Below, in pieces: positions 52,462 to 59,731 of a stretch of 64,000 nt of DNA. The stretch's first letter is position 1, and every line of letters begins with the position of its first letter. Both the position numbers and the translations under genes were made by a program. The notes beneath the pieces are model-generated. The model made no database searches and was not told the DNA's origin. It saw nothing but the letters and a program-made list of their open reading frames with translations. The stretch is from assembly GCA_001873995.1 (NCBI GenBank), contig MNVR01000035.1:1-64000 (forward strand). Reading direction: 5' to 3'. The stretch comes from Candidatus Phelpsiimicrobium noxiivivens. GTDB lineage: Bacteria > Omnitrophota > Gorgyraeia > Velamenicoccales > Velamenicoccaceae.

Positions 52462-52814
52462 TTTTGGCCCCGCTTTCTTATACTTTTTTTCTTCTTGCCG
52501 TGATAACAAAGCCTATGATAATAAGGCGCTTTTTTGCCGTCCTCAAGAGGGAACTCTTCGCAGTAACGCGGCCTGATCTCATAAATTACACAGCGATTTT
52601 GTTTGTTTTGAAAAATACAGCGCCTATTCTTTAATACGGTGCTGAATTTATATCCCGATGGGAATCTTTTATCCCTTCCCAGATATTTAAACCACGGCCT
52701 GGGTATATTTAAAGGCTCTTCCAGGATGCGTCCGGCCTCCCAAAGGTCCACCTCAACGCCTTCTCTGCAGCAAGCCCCGTATCCGCAAAATTTACAAACA
52801 ACTTCTTTAACCAA
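52458..52814 (-). CDS. YkgJ-family cysteine-cluster protein
   Basis: 118 residues, TTG start. Cys-rich N-terminus CKFCGYGACC and later CIFQNKQNRCVIYEIRPRYC...C match UPF0153/YkgJ (CxxCx4-5CC...CxxY/RPxxC), which binds a zinc or iron-sulfur centre. Role unknown. Overlaps PPOX-fold gene by 8 bp. Confidence 0.8.
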   Translation of the reverse strand: MVKEVVCKFCGYGACCREGVEVDLWEAGRILEEPLNIPRPWFKYLGRDKRFPSGYKFSTVLKNRRCIFQNKQNRCVIYEIRPRYCEEFPLEDGKKAPYYHRLCYHGKKKKSIRKRGQK

Positions 52815-53217
52815 TCTTTACCTCCGCGTAATCCCTGTCACCTATATTCATCATCATTATTTTTGTAGGCTTGATCAATATCAGGACAAACTTTGGGTCG
52901 TCACTGCCTGAAAAAAACTGCCTCAGCATCATCTGCTTATTCCACAATTCCTCTTTTAACGCCTTATCCTGGCTTATTACAGCTTCGCCCTCTATGCGGC
53001 AGTGGCTTAATTTGCGGTCCACAAAACAGATCTCTACTTTCGGGTTCTTTGTGATCTGGCCGACCTTTTTAGTATTAGGGAAAGTAGCCGCTAAAAGTGT
53101 TCCGTCGTCCCTTAAAATAGGCATCATCGCGCGCACGCGCGGCTGGTCCCCATCGCACGTAGCCAAATATCCCATCCCCGCGTCCAGCACCATCTGCTTT
53201 ACCACATCTAAAGACAT
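52807..53217 (-). CDS. pyridoxamine 5'-phosphate oxidase-fold protein
   Basis: 136 residues. YLATCDGDQPRVRAMMPI and LLAATFPNTKKVGQITKNPKVEICF are typical of the split-barrel flavin-binding PPOX family (FMN or F420-type). Substrate unknown. G-rich ribosome site (GAGGGGG) precedes ATG 53217; it is the first gene of its operon. Confidence 0.85.
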   Translation of the reverse strand: MSLDVVKQMVLDAGMGYLATCDGDQPRVRAMMPILRDDGTLLAATFPNTKKVGQITKNPKVEICFVDRKLSHCRIEGEAVISQDKALKEELWNKQMMLRQFFSGSDDPKFVLILIKPTKIMMMNIGDRDYAEVKIG

Positions 53218-53338
53218 GCTAACCCCCTCGATTTTGTATATTGTAGGTCTCTATTCCTTGCAAAATTGACTCCGAAGCTTGCGAAATAAATATTGCCCGG
53301 CAAACCAGGGCAAAATTTACGAGCGTTTAAGCAAGGAG
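53218..53338. other. intergenic gap between xdhC and PPOX genes
   Basis: About 120 bp, AT-balanced, without a clear stem plus T-run or promoter on either strand. Confidence 0.4.
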
Positions 53339-54106
53339 CTAATCATTCTTCCTGTTAACTTGTATTATTTCCGCGGCTATCGCCACCGCTATCTCTTCCG
53401 GCGTTTCCGCGCCAATATCAAGGCCGACAGGTGTATGAATTATGGCCAGCTTATCTTTTTTAAAACCTTTTTTCATAAGCGCGTTAAAAACTAATTTTAT
53501 TTTAGCATCAGAGCCTATCATCCCGATATAACCGGCTTTTGTCTTTAAAGCTGCCTCCAGGCTCTCTTGATCAAATACGTGGCCGTGCGTTACAATAACT
53601 ATAAAAGTATTTTTATCTATTTGTGTTTTTTTGAAACCCTCTTTGTAAGGCGCGCAGATTATTTTGTCCACGTGCGGAAACCGCGCGGGGCTCGTGAATT
53701 CTCGGCGATTGTCCAGGACAACGGTTTCAAACCCTAAAAGTTTCGAGATAAAAGAAAGCGCCAGGCCTATGTGCCCTGCGCCGGCAATAACTATTTTCTT
53801 ATCAGACTCCAACACCTCAATAAAAATCGAGGCCTCGCCGCCGCACACCTGTATGCCTGACTTTCCGCCCAGCGGATAAGTCTTTAAAATTGACTTTCCC
53901 CTTTTTAAAGCGTCAAGCGCGTCTGCTATAACTGTCTTTTCAAGCCTTCCTCCGCCGATAGTCCCTTCAATGGAGGCGTCTTTATAGATGATCATCTTCG
54001 CGCCTATCTTGCGCGGAGACGAACCCTTTGAAGATACGATAGTCGCCAATACACATGAATTATTCCGTGCCAAAACCCTAAGAATCTTATTGAATAACAT
54101 AACCAT
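53339..54106 (-). CDS. xdhC: XdhC/CoxI-family molybdenum cofactor insertion protein
   Basis: 255 residues. N-terminal LATIVSSKGSSPRKIGAKMI and GTIGGGRLE, then a Rossmann domain VIAGAGHIGLALSF. XdhC binds and sulfurates Mo cofactor before insertion into xanthine-dehydrogenase-type enzymes. ATG 54106 and 54100 (MVM) are both possible. Divergent from mocA with a 19-bp gap and a shared -10 region. Confidence 0.88.
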   Translation of the reverse strand: MVMLFNKILRVLARNNSCVLATIVSSKGSSPRKIGAKMIIYKDASIEGTIGGGRLEKTVIADALDALKRGKSILKTYPLGGKSGIQVCGGEASIFIEVLESDKKIVIAGAGHIGLALSFISKLLGFETVVLDNRREFTSPARFPHVDKIICAPYKEGFKKTQIDKNTFIVIVTHGHVFDQESLEAALKTKAGYIGMIGSDAKIKLVFNALMKKGFKKDKLAIIHTPVGLDIGAETPEEIAVAIAAEIIQVNRKND

Positions 54107-54118
54107 TGTGTTCTATAC
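54089..54118 (+). promoter_or_regulatory. mocA promoter, overlapping the xdhC start
   Basis: TTGAAT (54089-54094), 18 bp, TATACT (54113-54118), 7 nt before the mocA ATG at 54126, so leaderless. On the opposite strand TATAGA (54116-54111) could serve as the -10 for xdhC, giving a bidirectional promoter. Confidence 0.5.
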
Positions 54119-54125
54119 TACTTGT

Positions 54126-54737
54126 ATGATCTCCTGTATCCTATTGGCCGCCGGAGCAAGTACCAGATTCGGCTCACCTAAAGCCCTGGTCCGTATTGGC
54201 GCTAATTCTGTTATTGAGCGCATCCTGACAATGTTGTTTTGCTCAAAGATATCTGAGGTTATTGTAGTGCTCGGAGCGGATGCCGAAAAAATAGCTCCAA
54301 AAATACCTAATAATTCAGGCATCAGGGTCGTAACCAACGAAAGCTTCTCTCAGGGCCAGACCTCTTCATTCAAGGCCGGGCTTACGAACCTGGACTCAAA
54401 TACCGAAGGCATACTTCTTATGCCTGTTGATATGCCATTTATCAAGAAAGAAACAATAGACCTCTTGATAGAAGTTTTTCTAAAGAACCGGCCTTTGATC
54501 GTAGTGCCTACATATGAAGGCAAAAACGGCCACCCGCCTGTCTTTTCAAAAATGTTATTCCGGGATCTTAAATGCCTAAAAAACGATGAGCCCCTGTCAA
54601 CGCTTCTCAGTAAATACGAAAAAGAAACCTTAAAACTCCCTGTCAACGACGCCGGGGTCATCAGGTCCTTCAATACAATGCAAGAATTCAAACAGCTTCT
54701 TTCTCTTTTAACGCCTTCAAAACTTTCTGGGGCGTGA
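54126..54737 (+). CDS. mocA: molybdenum cofactor cytidylyltransferase (MocA-like)
   Basis: 203 residues from ATG 54126 (MISCILLAAGASTRFGSPKALV). The nucleotidyltransferase signature is LAAGASTRFGSPKAL and the metal-binding Asp is in MPVDMPFI. It makes the CMP-form of the Mo cofactor used by xanthine dehydrogenase-family enzymes. A long frame upstream is inside xdhC on the other strand and rejected. Convergent with xdhA by a 50-bp overlap. Confidence 0.88.
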   Translation: MISCILLAAGASTRFGSPKALVRIGANSVIERILTMLFCSKISEVIVVLGADAEKIAPKIPNNSGIRVVTNESFSQGQTSSFKAGLTNLDSNTEGILLMPVDMPFIKKETIDLLIEVFLKNRPLIVVPTYEGKNGHPPVFSKMLFRDLKCLKNDEPLSTLLSKYEKETLKLPVNDAGVIRSFNTMQEFKQLLSLLTPSKLSGA

Positions 54738-57003
54738 TAGGCAGGTCTTTTATCTGAACGCCTATAGCGTCATAGACAGCGTTAGCAATAGCCGCGGCAG
54801 TCGGCAATAAAGACGCCTCACCCATACCCTTCGCGCCAAAAGGCCCCTGTGGATCGTTAGTCTCTATAAAAATTGACTCTATGGGTATTGTATCAGTCGC
54901 GCGTGGTATCCTGTATTTTGAAAAGCTGGGGTTCACAACACGCCCTTCGCTGAATTTCAGGTCCTCATAAAGAGTATAGCCTATACCCATAATAATAGAC
55001 CCCTCTATCTGGCCATGCACACTCGCCGGATTAATAGGATACCCTATATCATGGACATCATACATCTTTAAAACCTTAACTTGCCCTGTTTTCTTGTTCA
55101 CTTCAACTTCAGCGACTTGAGCTTCAAAACCATAGCTGCCTGAAACATTTCCCTCTCCAGTCCTAAAATCTATAGGTGTTGTCTTGGGATTATAGCTACC
55201 ACGGCCGATTATTAAATGGCCATAATTAAATGAGTAACAAAGCTGTATTGCCCGGTCAAAAGATATAATAACTGAGCCGTCTTGTTTTTTTACGACTTGC
55301 TCATCTCGAATATCAAGCTCGTCTTTTTCCAATTTTAGCTCGCAGGCTACCACTTCTAATATCTGCCTCTTGGCATCTGCCGCGGCATTCTTCGTAGCGT
55401 TACCTGAGATAAAAGTCACACGTGAGGCAAAACTACCTGTATCAAAAGGCGTTATTTCTGTATCCGCGGCTTTTACCCTGACGCGCTCATAAGCAATACC
55501 CAGCTCCTGGGCTGCTATCTGAGCCATGGCTGTATCCGAACCCTGGCCAGTATCCGCCGCGCCCGTAAAAAGATAAACAGACCCATCCTCTTCCACTTTA
55601 ATAATGGAACCGGCAGACTCATGGGCCTTATACATCTTTGACCCCATGACGTCAGCGGCAACTGCCATGCCTATGCCCTTAACCGTGTTTTTTGATCCAT
55701 CTTTAGCCTTGGCGTATTTATTTTTCCAACCACTCGCCTCCGCGGCTTTTTTAATACAATCTTTAAGGCCATTCGAAGAAAGTATGAGCTTGTTTATAGT
55801 AGTCATGTCAGGGTCTGTGGCGTTCTTGAGACGGAATTCCACAGGGTCCATACCTATGCCCCGCGCGAGCATGTCCATGTGCGACTCAAAGGCAAAACCT
55901 GATTGCACACCGCCAAACCCGCGGATAGCCCCGCAGATAGGATTATTAGTATATACGCGAAAACCCATAATACGAATATTGGTTATCTTATACACCATGA
56001 AAATACGCATGATAGCCGCCGCGATGACTGTCGGGCCATAACTGCAATAAGCGCCGCCGTCCGCGATGACCTCGCCTGTTATTGCCATAAGCGTGCCATC
56101 GCGCTTGACTCCTGACTTAAGCTTATATATCATCGGATGTTTGCGCCTGGTAAAAGAAAACTCCTCATGGCGCGTACAGTATATCTTGACAGGCAAACCG
56201 CCGCTTTTTTTTGACAGAAGGCAGGCGGCAAAGTCCATAGGGAACATCTCCAATTTACCTCCAAAACCGCCGCCTACATCAAGTTTGACTACGCGTATAT
56301 CAGTCTCAGCCATCTTTAAAACCTTAGCTAACGCCTCGCGGACCTTAAAAGGGGCCTGAGTTGATGTCCATAAAGTGACACGACCGCCTGAGACTTCATA
56401 TCGCCCAAGCGATACGTGCGACTCCAGCGCGCAATGGGCCGCGCTCTGAAGGACAAACACGTCTTCCCTGATATAATCTGATGCTTTAAGCGCTTTATCC
56501 GCGTCGCCGAACTGAACAGGCATCATGACACCGATATTATTCATAGCGTTATGGATCTGCGGCGCGCCTGGTTTCATGGCTGAAACCGCGTCAAACACAG
56601 CCGGCAAAACTTCATACTTGACGCTGATAAGAGAAAGCGCTTTTTGGGCTGTCTCTTCGTCCACAGCGGCCACAGCGGCAATTTCGTCGCCGATATAGCG
56701 CACTTTTTCTGATTCAAGCGCCATCTGATCAACGGTATTAGGGAAGAAAAATTCATTGGACCCGAATTTTATCTTGAACGTGTCTTCGGCAGTTATCACA
56801 GCAGCCACGCCTTCTAAATTTTGCGCTTTAGACGTATCAATACTTAATATCTTCGCGTGCGGATGAGGGCTGCGTAACATTTTCCCTACCAGCATACCAG
56901 GCATATTCAGATCAAAGGCATAGACAGCCTCACCTGTAGCCTTTTTACGGGCATCAACGCGGGGCACGCTTTTTCCAACAGGGCTTGTAGTTCTATTTTC
57001 CAT
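54688..57003 (-). CDS. molybdenum hydroxylase large subunit (xanthine dehydrogenase family)
   Basis: 771 residues. Mo-pterin motifs include GGGFGGKLEMFP (~242-253), GAIRGFGGVQS, TGAADTGQGSDTAMAQIAA and the active-site Glu729 in GPFGAKGMGEAS. The AYxCSFR loop of aerobic CO dehydrogenase is absent, so it is a xanthine/aldehyde/nicotinate-type hydroxylase with unknown substrate. The N-terminal KATGEAVYAFDLNMPGML precedes the first Mo-binding domain. It overlaps the small subunit by 11 bp. Confidence 0.88.
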   Translation of the reverse strand: MENRTTSPVGKSVPRVDARKKATGEAVYAFDLNMPGMLVGKMLRSPHPHAKILSIDTSKAQNLEGVAAVITAEDTFKIKFGSNEFFFPNTVDQMALESEKVRYIGDEIAAVAAVDEETAQKALSLISVKYEVLPAVFDAVSAMKPGAPQIHNAMNNIGVMMPVQFGDADKALKASDYIREDVFVLQSAAHCALESHVSLGRYEVSGGRVTLWTSTQAPFKVREALAKVLKMAETDIRVVKLDVGGGFGGKLEMFPMDFAACLLSKKSGGLPVKIYCTRHEEFSFTRRKHPMIYKLKSGVKRDGTLMAITGEVIADGGAYCSYGPTVIAAAIMRIFMVYKITNIRIMGFRVYTNNPICGAIRGFGGVQSGFAFESHMDMLARGIGMDPVEFRLKNATDPDMTTINKLILSSNGLKDCIKKAAEASGWKNKYAKAKDGSKNTVKGIGMAVAADVMGSKMYKAHESAGSIIKVEEDGSVYLFTGAADTGQGSDTAMAQIAAQELGIAYERVRVKAADTEITPFDTGSFASRVTFISGNATKNAAADAKRQILEVVACELKLEKDELDIRDEQVVKKQDGSVIISFDRAIQLCYSFNYGHLIIGRGSYNPKTTPIDFRTGEGNVSGSYGFEAQVAEVEVNKKTGQVKVLKMYDVHDIGYPINPASVHGQIEGSIIMGIGYTLYEDLKFSEGRVVNPSFSKYRIPRATDTIPIESIFIETNDPQGPFGAKGMGEASLLPTAAAIANAVYDAIGVQIKDLPITPQKVLKALKEKEAV

Positions 57004-57466
57004 CTTTTAACCTTTGCGACGCTTGGCGCACAGCGTCTATGATCTTGATATATCCCGTGCAACGGCAGAGATTGCCGTCAAGCCCGCTTGCTATCTCTCC
57101 ATCCGTTGGGCTTGGATCCTTGTCTAAAAGGGCTTTAGCCGCCAGGATCATACCCGGCGTGCAAAAACCACACTGTATAGCGCCGTTCTTGACAAAAGAT
57201 TCCTGCAAAGGGTGAAGTACGCCTTTTTGCGCTATTCCCTCAATGGTCGTGACCTCATGGCCGTCCGCATCCGCGGCCAAAATAAGGCACGAAAGAACAT
57301 TTTTGCCGTCCAAAAGAACAGTACAAACACCGCAATCTCCCTCAAGACAGCTGTATTTTGTGCCCAACAATCCGAGCCTGTCACGCAGCATTTCTATTAA
57401 TAGCTCGGAATCCCGGACCGCGAGTTCGCGCGTTTTATTATTTATCTTTAATTTTATATTTTTCAT
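56993..57466 (-). CDS. molybdenum hydroxylase [2Fe-2S] subunit
   Basis: 157 residues. Plant-type ferredoxin cluster CLEGDCGVCTVLLDG...C and the second CGFCTPGM...CRC cluster are both complete. Electrons flow from Mo through these to the FAD subunit. 15 bp downstream of the FAD-subunit gene. Confidence 0.93.
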   Translation of the reverse strand: MKNIKLKINNKTRELAVRDSELLIEMLRDRLGLLGTKYSCLEGDCGVCTVLLDGKNVLSCLILAADADGHEVTTIEGIAQKGVLHPLQESFVKNGAIQCGFCTPGMILAAKALLDKDPSPTDGEIASGLDGNLCRCTGYIKIIDAVRQASQRLKDGK

Positions 57467-57481
57467 TTTAATGAGATATCA

Positions 57482-58327
57482 TTACGCCCCAGTTCCAAAA
57501 GTCCCTAAAAGAGACTCCAGGTCTGTGGCCAGACAATGCAGGCGATATTCATCAAGCCTCAAATTTTGAGCGTCAATATTTAAGGCCAGTAAAACGCTCT
57601 TTAACGAAACCTCTTTGGGCCGCAAACCCTCCATAGCAGCAGCCGCTTCTTTAAGTATTACGGGAAAAGACACAGTGGTGTTAACAGCCAGGACAACTGC
57701 CGTTAACCTTCCCTTGTTCAAAGAGGCAAAAAAAGCGAGCGCCAAAGACGGCACATCAACAGGCATGGCCTTTGTATGCCTGAAATAAAAACTCAAACAA
57801 TCACTCTTAGGAATGATAATTTTGGTAATTATAAATTTTTTAGGCGGCTTAGATCCTAGAAATTCATGAACGCTGGCAGCTTTTTCCAGGCCTCGCTTAT
57901 CCATAGGCCCAGCGATAGATATCTTAGCGCCTAAAGAAATAAGCACGGCAGGAAGGTCAACCCAGAAAAAACGTGAGGCCACATTGCCTCCTATGGTAGC
58001 CATGTTCCTTATGGGAGTTGTAGCTGACTGAGAACAAGCTTCAACAAGCGAGGGAAAATTTTTTCGTATAATACCCGAGGCGCAGATCTCTGCCATTGTG
58101 GTCATGGCTCCTATAGACACAGAGCCTTTTAAATCTTTTATACCGCGTAGAGCTGAAACCTTTTTAAGGCCAATGACATCTGTCGGATATTTAGTAGATT
58201 TTTTAAGGCGGTTTAAAGAAAATGTTCCGCCTCCTAAGACAAGCGGGCAGTTGAGCTTCTTCAATAACCCCAGGGCCTCTTTTAATGTTACAGGCGTATG
58301 ATACTTAAAATCCTTCAATAAACCCAT
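57482..58327 (-). CDS. molybdenum hydroxylase FAD subunit
   Basis: 281 residues of the CoxM/XdhB family: VLGGGTFSLNR (pyrophosphate loop) and TIGGNVAS bind FAD. The C-terminal ~100 residues form the CO_deh_flav_C domain. Order FAD, 2Fe-2S, Mo subunits is transcriptional. No clear -10/-35 located. Confidence 0.88.
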   Translation of the reverse strand: MGLLKDFKYHTPVTLKEALGLLKKLNCPLVLGGGTFSLNRLKKSTKYPTDVIGLKKVSALRGIKDLKGSVSIGAMTTMAEICASGIIRKNFPSLVEACSQSATTPIRNMATIGGNVASRFFWVDLPAVLISLGAKISIAGPMDKRGLEKAASVHEFLGSKPPKKFIITKIIIPKSDCLSFYFRHTKAMPVDVPSLALAFFASLNKGRLTAVVLAVNTTVSFPVILKEAAAAMEGLRPKEVSLKSVLLALNIDAQNLRLDEYRLHCLATDLESLLGTFGTGA

Positions 58328-58416
58328 ATAATCGTTCGCTTAGATTAGCTCCACGTAAAACCCACGGGGATTTCGCTAGAATAGTTAATTTTGGTGCTCA
58401 AGATTATACCAAAAAA

Positions 58417-58944
58417 TCAAACAAACCGCAAGAAAGCGCCCAAAAGGCCGGCAAATACAATAATAATGGCGGGTTCTATCTTAGTGAACATAAAAAGGCT
58501 AAATGCCGCTGCAACGATCAAAAGCGCGGCCCAGCTTCTTAATTGAGCAAAAGATATAGTCTGAAAAGCAACAGCGATTATCATAGCGAAAATAACAAGT
58601 TGTATAACTTTAAAAGCGCCTTTTAATTGAGATGTTGAATTAAACCGAGTATACAAAACAGTCGCTGCCATTACAAAACAAACTGGCGCCAGGAGATTCG
58701 CTAGATTAGCTATAGCAACGCCAAAATACCCTCCCATTTTATAACCAACGCAGGTCGCGTACTTAACAGAAATAGCTCCGGGTAAAATGTTGACAAATCC
58801 TGAAATATCCAAAAATTCAGGCTTTGACAACCAGTGGTATCTCTCAACAATTTCCTTTTCAGTCAGAGGCAAGAACGAGTAAGCTCCGCCTATCGCGAAT
58901 AATCCGATCTTAAAAAACGATAAAAACAATTGCCAGTAGATCAT
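58417..58944 (-). CDS. chromate transporter (single CHR domain)
   Basis: 175 residues, about six TM segments. The CHR motif FFKIGLFAIGGAYSFLPL and FVNILPGAISVKYATCVGYKMGG are clear. Short CHR proteins normally work in pairs encoded together, but only one copy is here. Substrate may be chromate, sulfate or another oxyanion. Confidence 0.85.
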   Translation of the reverse strand: MIYWQLFLSFFKIGLFAIGGAYSFLPLTEKEIVERYHWLSKPEFLDISGFVNILPGAISVKYATCVGYKMGGYFGVAIANLANLLAPVCFVMAATVLYTRFNSTSQLKGAFKVIQLVIFAMIIAVAFQTISFAQLRSWAALLIVAAAFSLFMFTKIEPAIIIVFAGLLGAFLRFV

Positions 58945-59009
58945 TTCTATCTTTCAAAGATTGACTATTCTGTTCTTGCTGTCCCTATACACTATTTACT
59001 ATAAACTAT

Positions 59010-59507
59010 TTAATGCCCTTCCCCACTGATCATCGCGAACGCGTGCGGAATAATATCAGCTATTATCTCAAAAGATTCCGCGGATCCCCTGGGGCTTCCA
59101 GGCAAGTTGATGATCAGCGTATTTTTCCTTACACCTGCCACAGAACGAGATAGAACAGCGTATTTTGTATGCCTAAAACCCTCCAGCCTTAAGAGCTCAG
59201 CGATGCCTGGGGCCTCTCTTTCAATTACTTCTTTTGTAGCCTCAGGTGTCACGTCGCGGGACGAAAGCCCGGTCCCTCCGGTAGTTAATATAAGTTTTAT
59301 CTTAAGCTCGTCGGCAATAAATTTTAAGAGCCCAGCTATCTTTTTCTTACTATCTTCTACGATCTCTTCCCGCAACACGCGCGCGCCCCTGGCTTTAAGC
59401 AACCGCGCCAAAGCTTTGCCTGAAACATCTTCGCGGGCACCTTTCGCGCAAGAATCACTCACCGTCAAAACCGCGGCAGTAATTCCCTTAAAAGACGATG
59501 ACTTCAT
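59010..59507 (-). CDS. MogA/MoaB molybdenum cofactor biosynthesis protein
   Basis: 165 residues from ATG 59507, chosen because GGTGGAG lies 8 nt upstream; a GTG four codons earlier overlaps that site. Motifs AAVLTVSDSCAKG, LTTGGTGLSSRDVTPEAT and NLPGSPRGS match the molybdopterin adenylyltransferase fold. Supports molybdenum hydroxylase maturation. Confidence 0.9.
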   Translation of the reverse strand: MKSSSFKGITAAVLTVSDSCAKGAREDVSGKALARLLKARGARVLREEIVEDSKKKIAGLLKFIADELKIKLILTTGGTGLSSRDVTPEATKEVIEREAPGIAELLRLEGFRHTKYAVLSRSVAGVRKNTLIINLPGSPRGSAESFEIIADIIPHAFAMISGEGH

Positions 59508-59529
59508 TAATTTCTCCACCCATCAGGTT

Positions 59530-59721
59530 ACGCAAAAGTAATGGAAGATTCTTTAAGCCCACAATCAGGAACTTTTTAGCAAAAGTCTGCAAGCCTGCCG
59601 GTAGGCAGGGAATTAGGGCGAGCGAAGTCCCGACACTTTTGTCGGGTGAAACGAGCGAACCCTAAACCGCAACAGACGGCAAAAAGTTCCGTGGGCAAAG
59701 AAGCTTGCGTTGCTTTTGCGT
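59530..59721. repeat. 192-bp imperfect inverted-repeat element
   Basis: Outer arms ACGCAAAAG (59530-59538) and CTTTTGCGT (59713-59721) match. Inside, the arms continue as imperfect inverted repeats, GGAACTTTTT with AAAAAGTTCC and TTAGGG with CCCTAA. The centre has the hairpins CCTGCC-GGTA-GGCAGG and CCCGACA-CTTT-TGTCGGG. No coding frame. It may be a MITE/REP-like repeat or a structured RNA; only one copy is in the window. Confidence 0.75.
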
Positions 59722-59731
59722 TATTCAATAT

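Noticed and set aside
53988-54125. Longer N-terminus for mocA
   Set aside because: It would run inside xdhC on the opposite strand; the nucleotidyltransferase motif starts at 54126 and a promoter precedes it.
54688-58327. Aerobic carbon monoxide dehydrogenase (CoxMSL)
   Set aside because: The large subunit lacks the AYxCSFR active-site loop; only the general hydroxylase fold is shared.
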